Assembly (NCBI GenBank): GCA_030605285.1
Contig: JAUWIQ010000020.1
Coordinates: 1-11,678, forward strand
Origin: Planctomycetota bacterium
GTDB lineage: Bacteria; Planctomycetota; Planctomycetia; Pirellulales; UBA7805
Direction of reading: 5' to 3'
Length of the DNA: 11,678 nt
Shown: piece by piece, positions 6,251 to 11,678 of the stretch
Layout of the letters: each line of letters opens with the position of its first letter
Position numbering within the stretch: position 1 is the stretch's first letter
Position numbers and translations under genes: made by a program
Notes under the pieces: model-generated
The model's database searches: none
Told to the model about the DNA's origin: nothing
The model's input: only the letters and a program-made list of their open reading frames with translations

Positions 6251-8161
6251 ATGTGTGGAATTGCTGGCGGCACGTGGAGCGATGGGCGACTCGCACTCGA
6301 CCAAACCACGCTTGATCGAATGGTTGGTGTTCTCACCCATCGGGGACCGGACGATCTGGGAACCTACCTCAGTGCGACGACCTCTTGCCCAGTATCGACA
6401 AGTCCGTCTCGAACCGCGCTGGGCGTCCGACGTCTCGCCATTATTGATGTCCCCGCGGGACATCAGCCTGTCAGTAATGAAGATGGCTCGATATGGGTCG
6501 TCTTCAATGGCGAGATTTACAATCACCGTGACCTGCGCCGCCAATTAATTGCCACAGGACATACGTTTCGTACGCATTGCGATACGGAATCCCTGGTCCA
6601 TTTGTATGAAGAGCAAGGACTCGACTTTGTCCACCATCTAAACGGCATGTTCGCGATTGCGATCTGGGATATTCCCCGCAACCGGCTTATTCTGGCGCGG
6701 GACCGACTTGGTCAAAAGCCGCTGGTCTACAGCCGCGAACCGGGTAGGTTGTTGTTTGCCAGTGAAATCAAGAGCCTGCTGGAAGTGCCCGGTCTGTCGC
6801 GAAAAGTCCGGGCCACTGCGGTGGATCAATTTCTGACCTACCAGTACATACCCCACCCTGGAACAATCTGGGAAGGCATCGAAAAACTTCCCCCGGCACA
6901 CCTCGCAATCTATGCGAACGACGAGCTAACGATAGAGCGCTATTGGAGCCCTAATGAAAACCAGGCTTCCGCACCACGCGACTTTCACAGACAGCTCCGC
7001 AGTACCCTGACCCAAGCAGTCGAATACCGCCTGCAGAGCGAGGTTCCGCTGGGTGCCTTCCTTTCCGGGGGAATCGATTCGTCTATCCTTGTTGCCCTGA
7101 TGCGAGAGGTCTCCTCCCAGCGGGTACAGACGTTCTCGGTAGGATTCGAGTTTCCCCAGTACGACGAAACGGCCTACGCAGTCCGAGTAAGCGAGCACCT
7201 GGGTACGGAGCACCATGTCCTGGAAGTGGGTGCCGATGCAACCGAAATTGTGGAAAGCCTCGCATGGCATTACGACGAACCGTTTGGAGACAGTTCGGCA
7301 ATTCCAACCTGGTACTTGGCCGAAAAGACCCGTCAGCATGTCACAGTCGCACTCTCGGGCGACGGGGGTGACGAACTCTTTTTAGGCTACCCACGATATC
7401 GAGCCGTGCAACTTGCAGCAGGGATCGATCGGCTGCCCAGAGCTTTACGCAAACTGGCTGCGGGACGGTTCTGGCAGTTTATTCCGTACTCGAGGAGGGG
7501 AGGTTCCACACAACGGTTTTGCCGCTTCACGAGATCGTTAGGCCTCAGGCCGGACCTCCGCTACCTCGACTGGATCTCGATTTTCGACGAACTCTCCAAA
7601 AATTCTCTCTACACGGAAGATTTTTTGCTGCAGCTGCACGATTCGCAACCTGCAGCCTTCCTCAGCCAAGCGTGGCGGGGCGTGTCCGATCGTGATGCCG
7701 TCACGACTGCGGCCACGACGGACCTGCAAACGTACCTGCCCTGCGATCTGCTGACCAAGGTTGATATCGCCACCATGGCCCATTCCCTCGAATGTCGACA
7801 ACCATTCCTCGACCATCAGGTGGTTGAACTTGCTATGGCGATGCCTACCGAGCTTAAATTCCGCCGCGGTCGTGGCAAACAAATTCTCAGAGAGACCTTT
7901 GGGGACCTGTTACCGGGTGAGGTCTTCCGGCGGCCAAAAAAGGGGTTTAGCGTACCGCTTGATTGCTGGTTTCGCAAAGAACTGCAAGGGATGGCAGAGG
8001 ATATTCTGCTGCATAACACCTGTATTGAGCGTGGGATGTTCCGCAGAGAGGCAATCCGGAAGTTGCTCAACGACCACTGCACTAGCCGCCGCGATCATAG
8101 CGACCGCCTCTGGGCACTGTTGATGCTGGAACTATGGTATCGTGAATGGGTTGATCGCTGA
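6251..8161 (+). CDS. asnB: Glutamine-hydrolysing asparagine synthetase-like amidotransferase (AsnB family)
   Basis: The 636-aa protein begins M-C-G-I-A-G, so Cys2 becomes the N-terminal nucleophile of a class II glutaminase domain after Met removal. That domain is complete: HRGPDD (30-35), RRLAIID (60-66), NGEIYNH (86-92) and DTES (111-114). The C-terminal synthetase domain has the ATP-pyrophosphatase loop SGGIDSS at 272-278 and SGDGGDELF near 369-377, followed by the conserved LECRQPFLDH and KKGFSVP stretches. Such enzymes hydrolyse glutamine and use the ammonia and ATP to amidate a carboxylate. E. coli AsnB is about 554 aa; this one is longer, like homologues found in polysaccharide clusters that are thought to amidate sugar acids. 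Its place behind a GT4 glycosyltransferase favours a glycan role, but free-asparagine synthesis cannot be excluded. Start ATG 6251 is fixed by the Cys2 requirement; an ATG at 6241 is out of frame, and no clear Shine-Dalgarno sequence is present. Confidence 0.92.
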   Translation: MCGIAGGTWSDGRLALDQTTLDRMVGVLTHRGPDDLGTYLSATTSCPVSTSPSRTALGVRRLAIIDVPAGHQPVSNEDGSIWVVFNGEIYNHRDLRRQLIATGHTFRTHCDTESLVHLYEEQGLDFVHHLNGMFAIAIWDIPRNRLILARDRLGQKPLVYSREPGRLLFASEIKSLLEVPGLSRKVRATAVDQFLTYQYIPHPGTIWEGIEKLPPAHLAIYANDELTIERYWSPNENQASAPRDFHRQLRSTLTQAVEYRLQSEVPLGAFLSGGIDSSILVALMREVSSQRVQTFSVGFEFPQYDETAYAVRVSEHLGTEHHVLEVGADATEIVESLAWHYDEPFGDSSAIPTWYLAEKTRQHVTVALSGDGGDELFLGYPRYRAVQLAAGIDRLPRALRKLAAGRFWQFIPYSRRGGSTQRFCRFTRSLGLRPDLRYLDWISIFDELSKNSLYTEDFLLQLHDSQPAAFLSQAWRGVSDRDAVTTAATTDLQTYLPCDLLTKVDIATMAHSLECRQPFLDHQVVELAMAMPTELKFRRGRGKQILRETFGDLLPGEVFRRPKKGFSVPLDCWFRKELQGMAEDILLHNTCIERGMFRREAIRKLLNDHCTSRRDHSDRLWALLMLELWYREWVDR

Positions 8162-8192
8162 CGCGGCCATCGCTGTTCCCTGCCATCCCTCC

Positions 8193-8223
8193 TTGGCAGA
8201 ACAAGGATCGATCGGGCTATAAT
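8193..8223 (+). promoter_or_regulatory. Candidate sigma70-type promoter for glgC
   Basis: A perfect TATAAT lies at 8218-8223 with TTGGCA (5 of 6 to TTGACA) at 8193-8198, spacer 19 bases, slightly long. Transcription would start near 8230 and give a leader of about 118 nt before the glgC ATG. The -35 lies within a 6-bp inverted repeat (TCCTTG 8190-8195 / CAAGGA 8202-8207), which could be an operator or a weak end signal for the upstream gene. Confidence 0.5.
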
Positions 8224-8239
8224 CAGCGGGCAGCACGTT

Positions 8240-8278
8240 ATAAAATAGCAGCATAAAATAGCAGCATAAAATAGCAGC
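8240..8278 (+). repeat. Three perfect 13-bp tandem repeats in the glgC leader
   Basis: The unit ATAAAATAGCAGC occurs three times without interruption at 8240-8252, 8253-8265 and 8266-8278. The array lies just downstream of the candidate glgC promoter, so it would be in the 5' untranslated region or act as a binding array in DNA. The first copy is preceded by a T, giving TATAAAAT. The unit is not a multiple of three and there is no reading frame across it. Confidence 0.95.
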
Positions 8279-8283
8279 GTGGC

Positions 8284-8332
8284 GGCCTGGCCGGGAACCA
8301 GCGAGCCTGGTTAAAAGGGGTTGCCGCGGCAA
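8284..8332 (+). promoter_or_regulatory. Structured glgC leader: hairpin and 12-bp palindrome before the ribosome site
   Basis: After the tandem repeats come GGCC-T-GGCC (8284-8292), a perfect hairpin AACCAG-CGAGC-CTGGTT (8296-8312), and the perfect 12-bp palindrome TTGCCGCGGCAA (8321-8332), which ends two bases before the purine-rich ribosome site. The palindrome could be a dimer-binding operator or fold to limit ribosome access; no regulator is identified. Confidence 0.4.
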
Positions 8333-8333
8333 T

Positions 8334-8340
8334 GAAAGGA
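8334..8340 (+). promoter_or_regulatory. Ribosome binding site of glgC
   Basis: The sequence GAAAGGA ends seven bases before ATG 8348. It is one of the few recognisable Shine-Dalgarno sequences in the window and fixes the glgC start. Confidence 0.6.
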
Positions 8341-8347
8341 AACAGGC

Positions 8348-9604
8348 ATGCAGAACGCGCTCGCCGTAATTCTTGCTGGTGGCAAAGGTTCTCGTCTCGA
8401 TCCACTCACGCGCGACCGGGCCAAACCTGCGGTGCCCTTTGGAGGCAGCTACCGAATTATTGATTTTGCGCTTTCGAACACAATCAACAGCGGCATTCGC
8501 AACATTTTGGTGCTCACCCAATACAAGGCATTTAGCCTTGACCGCCATATCAGCCAGGGCTGGCGGAACTTATTCGTCAACCAGCTTGGTGAGGCAATCC
8601 ATGTGGTGCCGCCACAACAGCGAATTGATGAACATTGGTATCAAGGCACCGCAGACGCAGTCTACCAGAATATCTATGCAATCGAAAAGTTCCGGCCAGA
8701 GTGCATCGTGATTCTTGCGGGGGATCATATCTACAAAATGAACTATCGGAAAATGGTCGCGTACCACCAACAGAACAACGCGGATCTCACCATTGGTGCC
8801 TTGCACGTAGATCGTACATTCGCGCAAAACTTTGGTGTCATGGAGATTGATGCCAATAGCCAGGTTATTGGCTTTGAAGAAAAGCCCGATCAGCCCCGGT
8901 CGATCCCCGATGATCCGGAACATGCCTTGGTATCGATGGGGATTTATGTCTTTGATGTCCGTTTCCTGTTTGAGCAACTCTGCCAAGATGCAACTAAAAA
9001 TGATAGTGCCCATGATTTTGGACGTGATATTATCCCCGCGATCATCGATTCCCATCGGGTATTCGCTTTTCCATTCCGCGACGAAAATAAAAAAGTCAGT
9101 GCCTACTGGCGAGATGTCGGTACGCTAGATGCCTACTATGAAGCCAACATGGATTTGATTGCCGTCGACCCACTATTAAATATGTACGACAACGACTGGC
9201 CAATCCGTACCTACCAGCCCAACCTACCGCCCCCTAAGTTCATATTTTCTGAAACGAGCGAGGAGGGTCGTTGCGGTCAAGCACTGGACAGCATTGTCTG
9301 TGCAGGCGCTATCGTTTCAGGAGGCCGTGTGCAGCGGTCGATCGTGGGACCTAACACCCGGATCAACAGCTTCGCGGAAGTCCAAGATTCGATCCTTTTT
9401 GAGGGGGTTGATATCGGGCGGCATTCAAAGATCTGTCGAGCAATTATCGACAAGGGTGTACAAATTCCTCCCGAGACGGTGATAGGTTACGACCAGCAGC
9501 ACGATCGCAACCGAGGTTTCACAGTAACCGAGAGCGGGATTACCGTGATTGCTAAAGGAGAGAGAATCGAAAACTTTGCCGATGTCGCTCTGGCTGATTT
9601 CTAA
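8348..9604 (+). CDS. glgC: Glucose-1-phosphate adenylyltransferase (ADP-glucose pyrophosphorylase)
   Basis: GlgC makes ADP-glucose from ATP and glucose-1-phosphate, the committed and regulated step of bacterial glycogen synthesis, in the cytoplasm. The 418-aa length is close to the family norm (~430). Visible landmarks are the nucleotide-binding loop LAGGKGSRLDPLT (9-21), RAKPAVPFGG with Lys26 in the effector/catalytic region, SNTINSGIRNI, GTADAVYQN, the catalytic Asp in ILAGDHIYKMNY (near residue 126), GFEEKP near 175-180 with the glucose-1-phosphate-contacting Lys, and YWRDVGTLDAYYEANMDL near 252-269. The C-terminal part shows the left-handed beta-helix pattern (IVCAGAIVSGGRVQRSIVG, then SILFEGVDIGRHSKICRAIID). 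The gene has its own candidate promoter, a structured repeat-bearing leader and a ribosome site, so it is probably transcribed apart from the amidotransferase 186 bases upstream. No other glg gene is in the window. Confidence 0.96.
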   Translation: MQNALAVILAGGKGSRLDPLTRDRAKPAVPFGGSYRIIDFALSNTINSGIRNILVLTQYKAFSLDRHISQGWRNLFVNQLGEAIHVVPPQQRIDEHWYQGTADAVYQNIYAIEKFRPECIVILAGDHIYKMNYRKMVAYHQQNNADLTIGALHVDRTFAQNFGVMEIDANSQVIGFEEKPDQPRSIPDDPEHALVSMGIYVFDVRFLFEQLCQDATKNDSAHDFGRDIIPAIIDSHRVFAFPFRDENKKVSAYWRDVGTLDAYYEANMDLIAVDPLLNMYDNDWPIRTYQPNLPPPKFIFSETSEEGRCGQALDSIVCAGAIVSGGRVQRSIVGPNTRINSFAEVQDSILFEGVDIGRHSKICRAIIDKGVQIPPETVIGYDQQHDRNRGFTVTESGITVIAKGERIENFADVALADF

Positions 9605-9616
9605 CGTTGGCCAATT

Positions 9617-9643
9617 TCTACCGTTTCACCTCGAGACGGTAGA
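9617..9643 (+). terminator. Weak hairpin after glgC, possible terminator
   Basis: TCTACCGT (9617-9624) and ACGGTAGA (9636-9643) form a perfect 8-bp stem with an 11-base loop, starting 13 bases after the glgC stop. The following bases (GGAGTGTTCTTG) are only modestly T-rich, so termination would be weak or need Rho. Confidence 0.35.
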
Positions 9644-9679
9644 GGAGTGTTCTTGCCAGCGACCTGCCCCAGGGGCAAT

Positions 9680-9720
9680 AAAAAAGCCCCCGGAATTGGT
9701 GTTCGGGTCCCAGGGGGGCT
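9680..9720 (-). terminator. Strong intrinsic terminator, minus strand
   Basis: On the minus strand AGCCCCC (9720-9714) pairs with GGGGGCT (9691-9685), a 7-bp GC-rich stem with a 22-base loop, followed at once by a run of six T (9685-9680, the first in the stem) and then ATT. On the plus strand no T-run follows, so it works mainly for leftward transcripts: the ferritin operon and/or the candidate RNA. Confidence 0.75.
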
Positions 9721-9948
9721 AAGGACTCATTTTCACCAATATCCGGGAGCGATTGGATTCTTCACACTCCGCTGCTAAATACACTTTGGCATCCAGCCAG
9801 GCAAAGTGATCGATTTATTTCATTGGACTCGGGTCTCGCATCTTCGTTGCAATGGGGCTTCCAGTAGCCCGCCCTACAGTAAACATTCAGAACCCGCTTT
9901 TCTTTTGCTAAGAATTAATTCGTGGCGATGCGCCTTGGCGCCAAACGC
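9680..9948 (-). ncRNA. Candidate non-coding RNA between a minus-strand promoter and terminator
   Basis: A sigma70-like promoter (9955-9983) and an intrinsic terminator (9680-9720) on the same strand define a possible transcript of about 270 nt. Within it are two perfect hairpins (9855-9870 and 9782-9808). The only reading frame noticed in it is a 23-codon one with a poor ribosome site (ATG near 9885). No known RNA family (tRNA, SRP RNA, tmRNA, RNase P RNA, 6S) was recognised. The same sequence could instead be the long 3' UTR of the ferritin operon. Confidence 0.3.
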
Positions 9949-9954
9949 GGCGGG

Positions 9955-9983
9955 AGAATATGGCAATCTCTGGGCAGCGTCAA
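9955..9983 (-). promoter_or_regulatory. Candidate sigma70-like promoter, minus strand, inside the gene-free region
   Basis: On the minus strand TTGACG (9983-9978, 5 of 6 to consensus) is separated by exactly 17 bases from TATTCT (9960-9955, 4 of 6). It points away from the ferritin operon and toward the terminator at 9720-9680, with a start near 9948. Confidence 0.4.
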
Positions 9984-10074
9984 GGCTGATTTTTCCCTGT
10001 CGGGAAAAAATACTTTTGCAGGGACCGACTCCCTAGAAGAGCCTGTATTTCGCGGGATGTCGATTACAGCAACG

Positions 10075-10560
10075 CTAGCTGGCAGCAAATAGTTCTGCAT
10101 ATTCGGGGACCCACTGGTCCACAAATTCTTGAAAATCTTCGTGCACAACATCGGTGAGCAACTGATAGTGGCTGCGACTATAAACTTCTTTATTTCGCAC
10201 TGTTCCTTTTGCTGCGAGGTCCAGAACATGGTGTGCCCCAAAAGGCCGCACCAAAATCTCCAAACGACTGAACAAATTTGTGCGATTCCCCTCTCCATCC
10301 AAACCGACATCGTCCCGACTGCAACTCGATCCCCAACCCTGATCCCCGACGATACTTTGGCAGACAAATCCGGGGAGGTACTGCGGTAAACGCGAGAGAC
10401 ATTGATCAATATATTCGGACAACTCCAGGCGAAATTTGTTGTGTACGCGCCGCAGCTCTTCCTCCGTCAAGGCTTTTTCAATCGCTTGCTGATTTTTAGC
10501 CTGACGTGTTCGCTGCCCACGAACAATGGCTCTTTCTAAACGCTTTTCAAAATCGTTCAT
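10075..10560 (-). CDS. Unknown 161-aa protein in an operon with ferritin
   Basis: I do not recognise a named domain, though the sequence resembles an uncharacterised planctomycete family (from memory, not searched). The first ~55 residues are highly charged and predicted helical (FEKRLERAIVRGQRTRQ, then EEELRRVHNKFRLELSEYI). The middle (about 65-120) is probably a beta-rich fold with GDQGWGSSCSRDDV, GNRTNLFSRLEILVRPF and HVLDLAAKGTVRNKEVYSR. The end is helical (FQEFVDQWVPEYAELFA). There is no signal peptide or membrane helix. Two Cys in the middle part do not form a recognisable metal site. Its ATG (10560-10558) lies five bases after the ferritin stop, so co-transcription and translational coupling are likely; only a poor GTGGA purine stretch precedes it. 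The tight link suggests a role near iron storage, but this is inference. Reality as a gene is well supported by length, operon position and codon-regular sequence. Confidence 0.8.
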   Translation of the reverse strand: MNDFEKRLERAIVRGQRTRQAKNQQAIEKALTEEELRRVHNKFRLELSEYIDQCLSRLPQYLPGFVCQSIVGDQGWGSSCSRDDVGLDGEGNRTNLFSRLEILVRPFGAHHVLDLAAKGTVRNKEVYSRSHYQLLTDVVHEDFQEFVDQWVPEYAELFAAS

Positions 10561-10565
10561 TCCAC

Positions 10566-11090
10566 TTAACGGTCCGTGATGGAGATCGTATTGATTCCCT
10601 CAGGGGATCGACTTCCCAAGTATTCATCAAGAATCAGCAGCGCTGTCTTATCATCGCCTGCCAATTCTAAACGACCTAAAATATCAAGAATTGACTTTTC
10701 TTCCTCCACCTGTTCGTCGAGGAACCATTGCAAGTGTGCTTGGGTTGCATAGTCATTTAAGTCCCTAGCCAAGGCATAGAGCTTGTTGATCGACACGGTA
10801 TTGCTTTTTTCTTGCTCGAGCGACATCTCAAATACCTCATTGATTGACCCATACTCAACTTGAGGCTTGGGAACCGATTCCAGCTCGACATTACCGCTCC
10901 GATCTAACATGTACCGCAATAGTCGACGCCCGTGGGCTCTCTCCTCGTCACTCTGTTTGATCATCCATGAAGCAAATCCGCTCAAATGCTTTGCATCCAT
11001 ATACAGGGCCATCGCCAAATAAGAGTAAGAAGCAGAGAATTCTAAATTAATTTGTGCGTTTAAGGCCTGTTCAATTTTTACGTCCATCAT
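10566..11090 (-). CDS. ftnA: Non-haem bacterial ferritin (iron-storage ferroxidase)
   Basis: Ferritin oxidises Fe(II) and stores it as a mineral inside a 24-subunit cytoplasmic shell. With the start at 11090 the protein has 174 aa and residue numbering coincides with E. coli FtnA: ferroxidase ligands Glu17 (in NLEFSASY), Glu50 and His53 (DEERAHG), Glu94, Gln127 and Glu130 (LDEQVEEE) are all present, along with Tyr24. The four-helix-bundle layout is complete (SYSYLAMALYMD, GFASWMIKQSDEERAHG, INEVFEMSLEQEK, HLQWFLDEQVEEEKS). No haem-binding Met of bacterioferritin (usually ~52) is seen. The start is chosen because GGAG lies 10 bases upstream and the numbering fits; the frame stays open to 11162, but those 24 residues (low complexity, Asn/Lys-rich) do not belong to the family. 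It is first in a two-gene unit with the 161-aa unknown. Confidence 0.94.
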   Translation of the reverse strand: MMDVKIEQALNAQINLEFSASYSYLAMALYMDAKHLSGFASWMIKQSDEERAHGRRLLRYMLDRSGNVELESVPKPQVEYGSINEVFEMSLEQEKSNTVSINKLYALARDLNDYATQAHLQWFLDEQVEEEKSILDILGRLELAGDDKTALLILDEYLGSRSPEGINTISITDR

Positions 11091-11114
11091 GACCAGTTTT
11101 CTCCGATTTGTATT

Positions 11115-11143
11115 CTGATAATCTTTGGATTTTTCTGTGTTAA
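11115..11143 (-). promoter_or_regulatory. Candidate promoter of the ferritin operon
   Basis: On the minus strand TTAACA (11143-11138, 5 of 6 to TTGACA) lies exactly 17 bases from TATCAG (11120-11115, 4 of 6). A start near 11108 would give a short leader before the GGAG and ATG at 11090, which supports the shorter ferritin start, since the longer frame would begin upstream of this transcript. No convincing Fur site was recognised. Confidence 0.4.
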
Positions 11144-11162
11144 CGGCAGCGCAGTTTAGCAC

Positions 11163-11678
11163 ATGAGGTCTAGCCCTGGCCAGTCACGGCCCCGCATCTC
11201 GTTCTTGCTATCCGAGTGCCCCTTCTTCTGCATTTCAAAATCCAAGTCGCCACGGGCATCGACGCCACTCTTTTGTGTGATCCTAAGGATGTCACTCTAG
11301 GAAATGTTACCCTAGCAGGCAAACCGAAATGCGGGACGCGGAATCAAGCCGCAAGGATCCATTTTCCCCCTCCCCCGAAAACTGGGTAAGGCCTCCCTGG
11401 CACCCTTCTTCCTCGTGGCGTAGCAGCTGCGGTGGCCCCTGCGACGTAGGCCAAGCTACGACACCTGCTCCACCTCTTTGGAACAATGAGCGGAACAATG
11501 AGCGGAACAATGAGCGAGGCCCGGGAAAAAACAAACCAGTCCGGCAATCATTTTGTTTTTAAGTCTATCGAGCTGAGACTGCTAGACAGCACTAGCACCG
11601 CTGGCAAGTAATAACTGAATATTCGGACTATTTTAGCCGAACGCTGCAAGCCGCATTTGACGATAAGTGAAACACTAC
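11163..11678. other. Right-end intergenic region, no convincing gene
   Basis: These 516 bases carry no recognisable gene. Contents: a 21-bp near-palindrome at 11275-11295 (8 of 10 pairs match), a C-rich stretch near 11362-11374, a small inverted repeat CGTAG/CTACG around 11445-11460, a 3x12-bp tandem repeat, TGCTAG-N6-CTAGCA at 11580-11597, and TTCGG/CCGAA at 11622-11641. A plus-strand frame at 11329-11562 is open (77 codons) but has no family features and a Pro/Ser/Arg/Asn-rich, non-globular composition. The clustered inverted repeats near the right edge may belong to the control region of a gene beyond the window. Confidence 0.5.
11480..11515 (+). repeat. Three perfect 12-bp tandem repeats
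   Basis: The unit GGAACAATGAGC occurs three times in a row (11480-11491, 11492-11503, 11504-11515). If the surrounding plus-strand frame were coding it would encode Asn-Asn-Glu-Arg three times, but coding is unlikely. The array has no spacers, so it is not a CRISPR. Confidence 0.95.

Larger units (their letters stand above)
9605..10074. other. Gene-free region between convergent glgC and the 161-aa gene
   Basis: No reading frame here has the composition or motifs of a protein gene. It holds several perfect inverted repeats: 9617-9643, 9685-9720, CACTTTG/CAAAGTG at 9782-9788 and 9802-9808, GGGCT/AGCCC at 9855-9870, the palindrome TTGGCGCCAA at 9935-9944, TTTTTCCC-TGTC-GGGAAAAA at 9990-10009, and AGGGA-CCGAC-TCCCT at 10020-10034. 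A minus-strand promoter and terminator pair lies inside it. Confidence 0.6.

Noticed and set aside
5041..8161. Exosortase/PEP-CTERM locus
   Set aside because: The amidotransferase resembles ones found in such loci, but no exosortase, PEP-CTERM protein or other locus marker is in the window.
8240..8278. CRISPR array
   Set aside because: The units are contiguous 13-mers with no spacers and no cas genes are nearby; the same holds for the 12-mers at 11480-11515.
9990..10009. TTTTTCCC-TGTC-GGGAAAAA hairpin as a terminator of the 161-aa gene
   Set aside because: On either strand the stem is followed by A rather than a T-run, and the stem is mostly A-T; the hairpin at 9685-9720 is the better terminator.
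9806..10036. 76-codon plus-strand frame in the glgC-ferritin gap
   Set aside because: No ribosome site or protein-like pattern, and it overlaps several inverted repeats and the minus-strand promoter candidate.
11113..11122. GATAAT hexamer as a Fur box before ferritin
   Set aside because: Only one clear hexamer is present; a Fur site needs repeated or inverted copies.
11091..11162. Longer ferritin start 24 codons upstream
   Set aside because: The extra residues are outside the ferritin fold, the GGAG and the FtnA-matching residue numbers support the start at 11090, and the candidate promoter lies inside the extension.
11329..11562. 77-codon plus-strand frame containing the 12-bp repeat
   Set aside because: Low-complexity Pro/Ser/Arg/Asn composition, no ribosome site, no domain; kept only as part of the intergenic description.

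Overview
The window looks like the chromosome of a Gram-negative bacterium, most probably a planctomycete (Pirellulaceae-like); that assignment is inferred. It rests on a KDO (lipopolysaccharide inner-core sugar) gene pair followed by a very large LptC/OstA-like protein, on planctomycete-style hypothetical proteins such as the 161-aa gene behind ferritin, on weak or absent Shine-Dalgarno sequences, and on loosely packed genes in a moderate-GC background. No rRNA, tRNA, CRISPR array, transposase or phage gene was seen.

Layout. Bases 1-3929 (+) form a likely LPS operon: the 3' end of kdsD/kpsF (arabinose-5-phosphate isomerase, CBS-domain part), kdsC (KDO-8-phosphate phosphatase), and a 997-aa membrane-anchored protein that reads as an LptC-type domain continued by several OstA/LptA-like beta segments. 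A convergent gene (3987-4724, -) encodes an esterase-fold alpha/beta hydrolase in which the nucleophile serine appears to be glycine. A 316-base divergent intergenic region with two adjacent hairpins leads to a GT4 glycosyltransferase (5041-6144, +) and a glutamine-dependent asparagine-synthetase-like amidotransferase (6251-8161, +), which together suggest building and amidating a surface glycan. Then comes glgC (8348-9604, +), ADP-glucose pyrophosphorylase, with its own recognisable promoter and a structured leader holding three perfect 13-bp tandem repeats.

Bases 9605-10074 have no convincing protein gene. On the minus strand they hold a sigma70-like promoter (TTGACG-N17-TATTCT), several hairpins and a strong intrinsic terminator, so a small non-coding RNA of about 270 nt is possible. 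Upstream of this on the minus strand lies a two-gene unit, ferritin (10566-11090) followed 5 bases later by a conserved-looking 161-aa unknown (10075-10560), with a sigma70-like promoter before ferritin. The last ~500 bases (11163-11678) are intergenic, with a 3x12-bp tandem repeat and small inverted repeats.

The most unusual items are the giant LptC/OstA-like fusion, the serine-less hydrolase, the candidate minus-strand RNA at about 9680-9948, the ferritin-linked unknown, and the repeat-bearing glgC leader. None amounts to a proven new system.
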